From contig CM039211.1 in the NCBI GenBank assembly GCA_008360975.2, forward strand, positions 49,164,077-49,228,076: a stretch of DNA of 64,000 bases, in the 5' to 3' direction. The stretch's first letter is position 1; every line of letters begins with the position of its first letter. The notes under the pieces were generated by a model. It was given only the letters and a program-made list of their open reading frames with translations, did not search any database and was not told where the DNA came from. Below are positions 62,002-64,000 of the stretch, piece by piece. A program made the translations under genes and the position numbers. The stretch comes from Lichenostomus cassidix (lineage: Eukaryota > Chordata > Aves > Passeriformes > Meliphagidae).

Positions 62002-63781
62002 GTTAGTCAGAAATCACCAACCTCTTTGTTTTGTACTTTTCCTCTTTCCGCCTAAAAAACTGCAGCATGCTGTCAGTTACCGACCTGATCAAAGATGCTA
62101 CTGGATCACTGGAGCAGAGCAGATGAGATGGAAAGTAGCTAGTTGTTCCATGAACAACTCAGAAGGAGATAGCTGGCAGAGGAGCAAACATTGATCTTGC
62201 TTGTTTGGAATGGAGAGGGCAGATGTACAGTCCCAAGCATCAGTGGCAGAGTAAAAAATCAAGATGTAGTTAAATCAGTTCTCATTTTTCACTGCCATTG
62301 CTTTGAAAGATACCATCCATCTCACATATCTAGGGTTTGGGGTACTATAGATTGGATCCTATAGTTTGGTAGGTGTACTTATAACTGTTGCCATAAAATC
62401 CAGAAATTCAATTTGGCATTACATAGGAGTGCAGTAGTAGTTGTGGTCTACAATTAACAACTTTTTAAAGTTTTGTCAGGCTATGGTTTTTAAAATGCAG
62501 CTCATAAGTATTCATCTTCATGGGGACTTCATATGTTTTTCAGTTGCCTGGTTTTGAGAAGAGTAGAAGTGATGATTCAGGATTTATTTTCATTTACCTT
62601 ATACCAAGCAGCCAAATAAAAGTTAAAAAATGTGAATCAAGTCAGTCATTTGGCAGGCTGTAAGAAATAAAAGAAAGTTAGGCTGACGCTTGTTTCCTGA
62701 GAGCACTTGTGCAGTATAGGTAGCAACATAATTATTTTAATTTTATTGGAAGGAAAGCTATTTTCTTGCTTTTTCAGCAGCAAAATTAGAGTATCCTTGT
62801 CTTCCTCTTCCTGACAAATAGAAGAAAGTAGCCACTGATGTATCTGAAGCTGCCTCAAAAGCAGTAATACCATGCACAAGTATGTTTCTGTGGTATGGAG
62901 CATTGGAATCAAACTAATCCTTTAGGAAACACGAGGCCTGTGTGCTGGCCCTCAGTCACAGACAAATACACCAAAACAAATGAGCCCAGGCAACTAATTA
63001 TAGAATGGGTTCCAAAGTTTGTTGCTTTTATATTTGTATTTTACCTGCAGTCATAATCTTCTTGGCAGTAATAGTCATAGAATTCCAACTAATAGGTGTA
63101 ATGGAGACCTTTTTTTATGAAATACTTTTAGTTTTTTTCTTTAGGCAAGTATGACATGTTTTACAGAATGTATTCCACTAAAATACTTGAGAACATTGTA
63201 ATATGAAGTGATGAAAACTATTTAAATAGGGCTTTTGATATGTGGGTTAATGGACTCACTCTGACAGTAACCCCTTCTAATTCTGTTGCTAGTTGTTTTA
63301 CTTCACAAATGCTTGTTCATTCTCCAATATTTAGAGATTCTGTTTTAGAAAACTAAATATGTTGAGCATGAGAGCCTGATCAGAATAATCTAAAATCAAG
63401 CATTCTTGTTCATTTTACATCATCTTGTTGGCAGGCAGGGTTTCATGGACTCCCATGTCAAACACCATATATGTATTGAAGGAGACAAAGTAGATGGTGA
63501 CATTTAATTTTTGCCTGAGAAGGCTAAGGTACTGAGCAAATGAGGAACAGAAGGCAAAGTATGGTAAAGTGTAATTATTAGCCTTTAACAAAACAAGGAG
63601 ATGTGAAAATGGATTTTATGTGTAGAAGTGATGGTAATATATGTTTATTTTGACTAACAAGTGCATAGTTGCCAGAAATGCTATTCCCTGCTTGAACTAG
63701 TAAGAGGGGAAACAAAACTCTCAAACATTATTTATTTTTAAGGTTTTGTTTATATATCCTAACAGTTATTTTTCTGATAAG
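62002..63781. other. ZNG1 intron 13
   Basis: 1.8 kb; no exon or repeat family recognised. Confidence 0.7.
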
Positions 63782-63911
63782 GGACTGGTATCTATTCAAG
63801 GCAAATCTCATCAAGTGATTGTCCAAGGTGTCCATGAGCTCTATGACCTAGAAGAGACTTCAGTAGCCTGGAAAGAAGATGAAAAGAGAACAAACAGACT
63901 GGTCCTAATTG
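63782..63911 (+). CDS. ZNG1: ZNG1 exon 14
   Basis: Encodes residues 304-346, [30 protein letters not shown] and RTNRLVLI, plus one base of Gly347. The donor is gtaaga. The acceptor is a weak ctgataag. A stronger-looking taacag lies 16 nt upstream, but using it would bring a stop codon within four codons. The rest of the protein is beyond the window. Confidence 0.95.
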
Positions 63912-64000
63912 GTAAGAGGAAGTTACACATCTCCTTGCTTGAGTTTAAGAAGCTGTTTCTTTCACGGACAGTCCTCTGACTTGGCCATTGAAAAGCAATC

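Larger units (their letters stand above)
43596..63911 (+). other. ZNG1: ZNG1 (CBWD1) gene, exons 1-14, 3' end missing
   Basis: Zinc-regulated GTPase metalloprotein activator 1, a COG0523/CobW G3E GTPase of the cytosol. In vertebrates it binds methionine aminopeptidase 1 and hands it zinc in a GTP-dependent step. Fourteen plus-strand exons join in frame: 43596-43707, 44748-44834, 45684-45780, 47004-47095, 48176-48235, 49290-49327, 52510-52556, 53314-53400, 54202-54246, 56799-56855, 59856-59907, 61776-61844, 61936-62001, 63782-63911. They encode 346 residues and one base more, against about 395 in human, so about 45-50 residues remain past the right edge. Motifs are complete: CPELVP (6-11), GYLGAGKT (35-42), CLCC (93-96), ETTGLADP (122-129), NKTD (189-192). 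All splice sites are GT/AG, with no disabling change. Confidence 0.97.

Noticed and set aside
1..64000. CRISPR arrays, operons, tRNA or rRNA genes
   Set aside because: No regularly spaced direct repeats, no tRNA cloverleaf and no rRNA sequence were seen. The window is plainly an intron-rich vertebrate locus.

Overview
This is vertebrate, almost certainly bird, genomic DNA. It has long introns with GT/AG borders, several CR1-type LINE fragments in both orientations, and solo LTRs of endogenous retroviruses. One LTR family, with TGTGCTGG ends and three copies here, I associate with songbirds. The two genes present are neighbours on human 9p24 (CBWD1 next to DOCK8). Human chromosome 9 material of this kind lies on the avian Z, so a Z-linked window is a reasonable inference from synteny, not something the sequence itself shows.

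Left part, minus strand (1492-34941): the first 14 coding exons of DOCK8, read right to left. The ATG is at 34941-34939 inside a CpG-rich island. The exons encode about 561 residues of the N-terminal region and stop just before the DHR-1 (C2-like) domain, which lies off the left edge. Every exon joins in frame with canonical splice sites. Exon 2 (19453-19555) is strongly diverged and easy to miss. Exon 11 has two in-frame donors 21 nt apart. The introns hold a GATA microsatellite, a solo LTR with an AAAGT target duplication (6341-6906), an antisense CR1 (about 8026-8555), a second LTR fragment (18841-about 19145) and a long CR1 with a decayed reverse transcriptase (about 22450-23938).

Middle (34942-43595): the spacer between the two head-to-head genes. 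It holds the DOCK8 CpG island, a 965-bp minus-strand LTR (37306-38270) that appears to be interrupted by a second LTR-like insertion, about 4.4 kb without recognisable features, and a CR1 copy (about 42660-43315) that ends directly against the ZNG1 promoter. That promoter is GC-rich, with stacked GC boxes, an NRF1-like site and two perfect CRE palindromes.

Right part, plus strand (43596-63911): 14 exons of ZNG1 (formerly CBWD1), the zinc-transferring COG0523/CobW GTPase that metallates methionine aminopeptidase 1. All hallmark motifs are intact: N-terminal CPELVP, Walker [21 protein letters not shown] and NKTD. About 347 residues are encoded. The last exon(s), roughly 45-50 residues, lie past the right edge. 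ZNG1 introns contain a CR1 3' remnant, an antisense CR1 (about 54470-55135) and a 261-bp solo LTR with a perfect 6-bp target duplication (59156-59416).

The two genes are not known to share a pathway. DOCK8 is a CDC42 exchange factor of leukocytes and ZNG1 is a housekeeping metallochaperone. I found no new gene system. The items most worth a second look are the splice-site ambiguities in DOCK8 exon 11 and ZNG1 exon 14, the diverged DOCK8 exon 2, the open in-frame N-terminal extension upstream of the ZNG1 ATG, and the CRE cluster.
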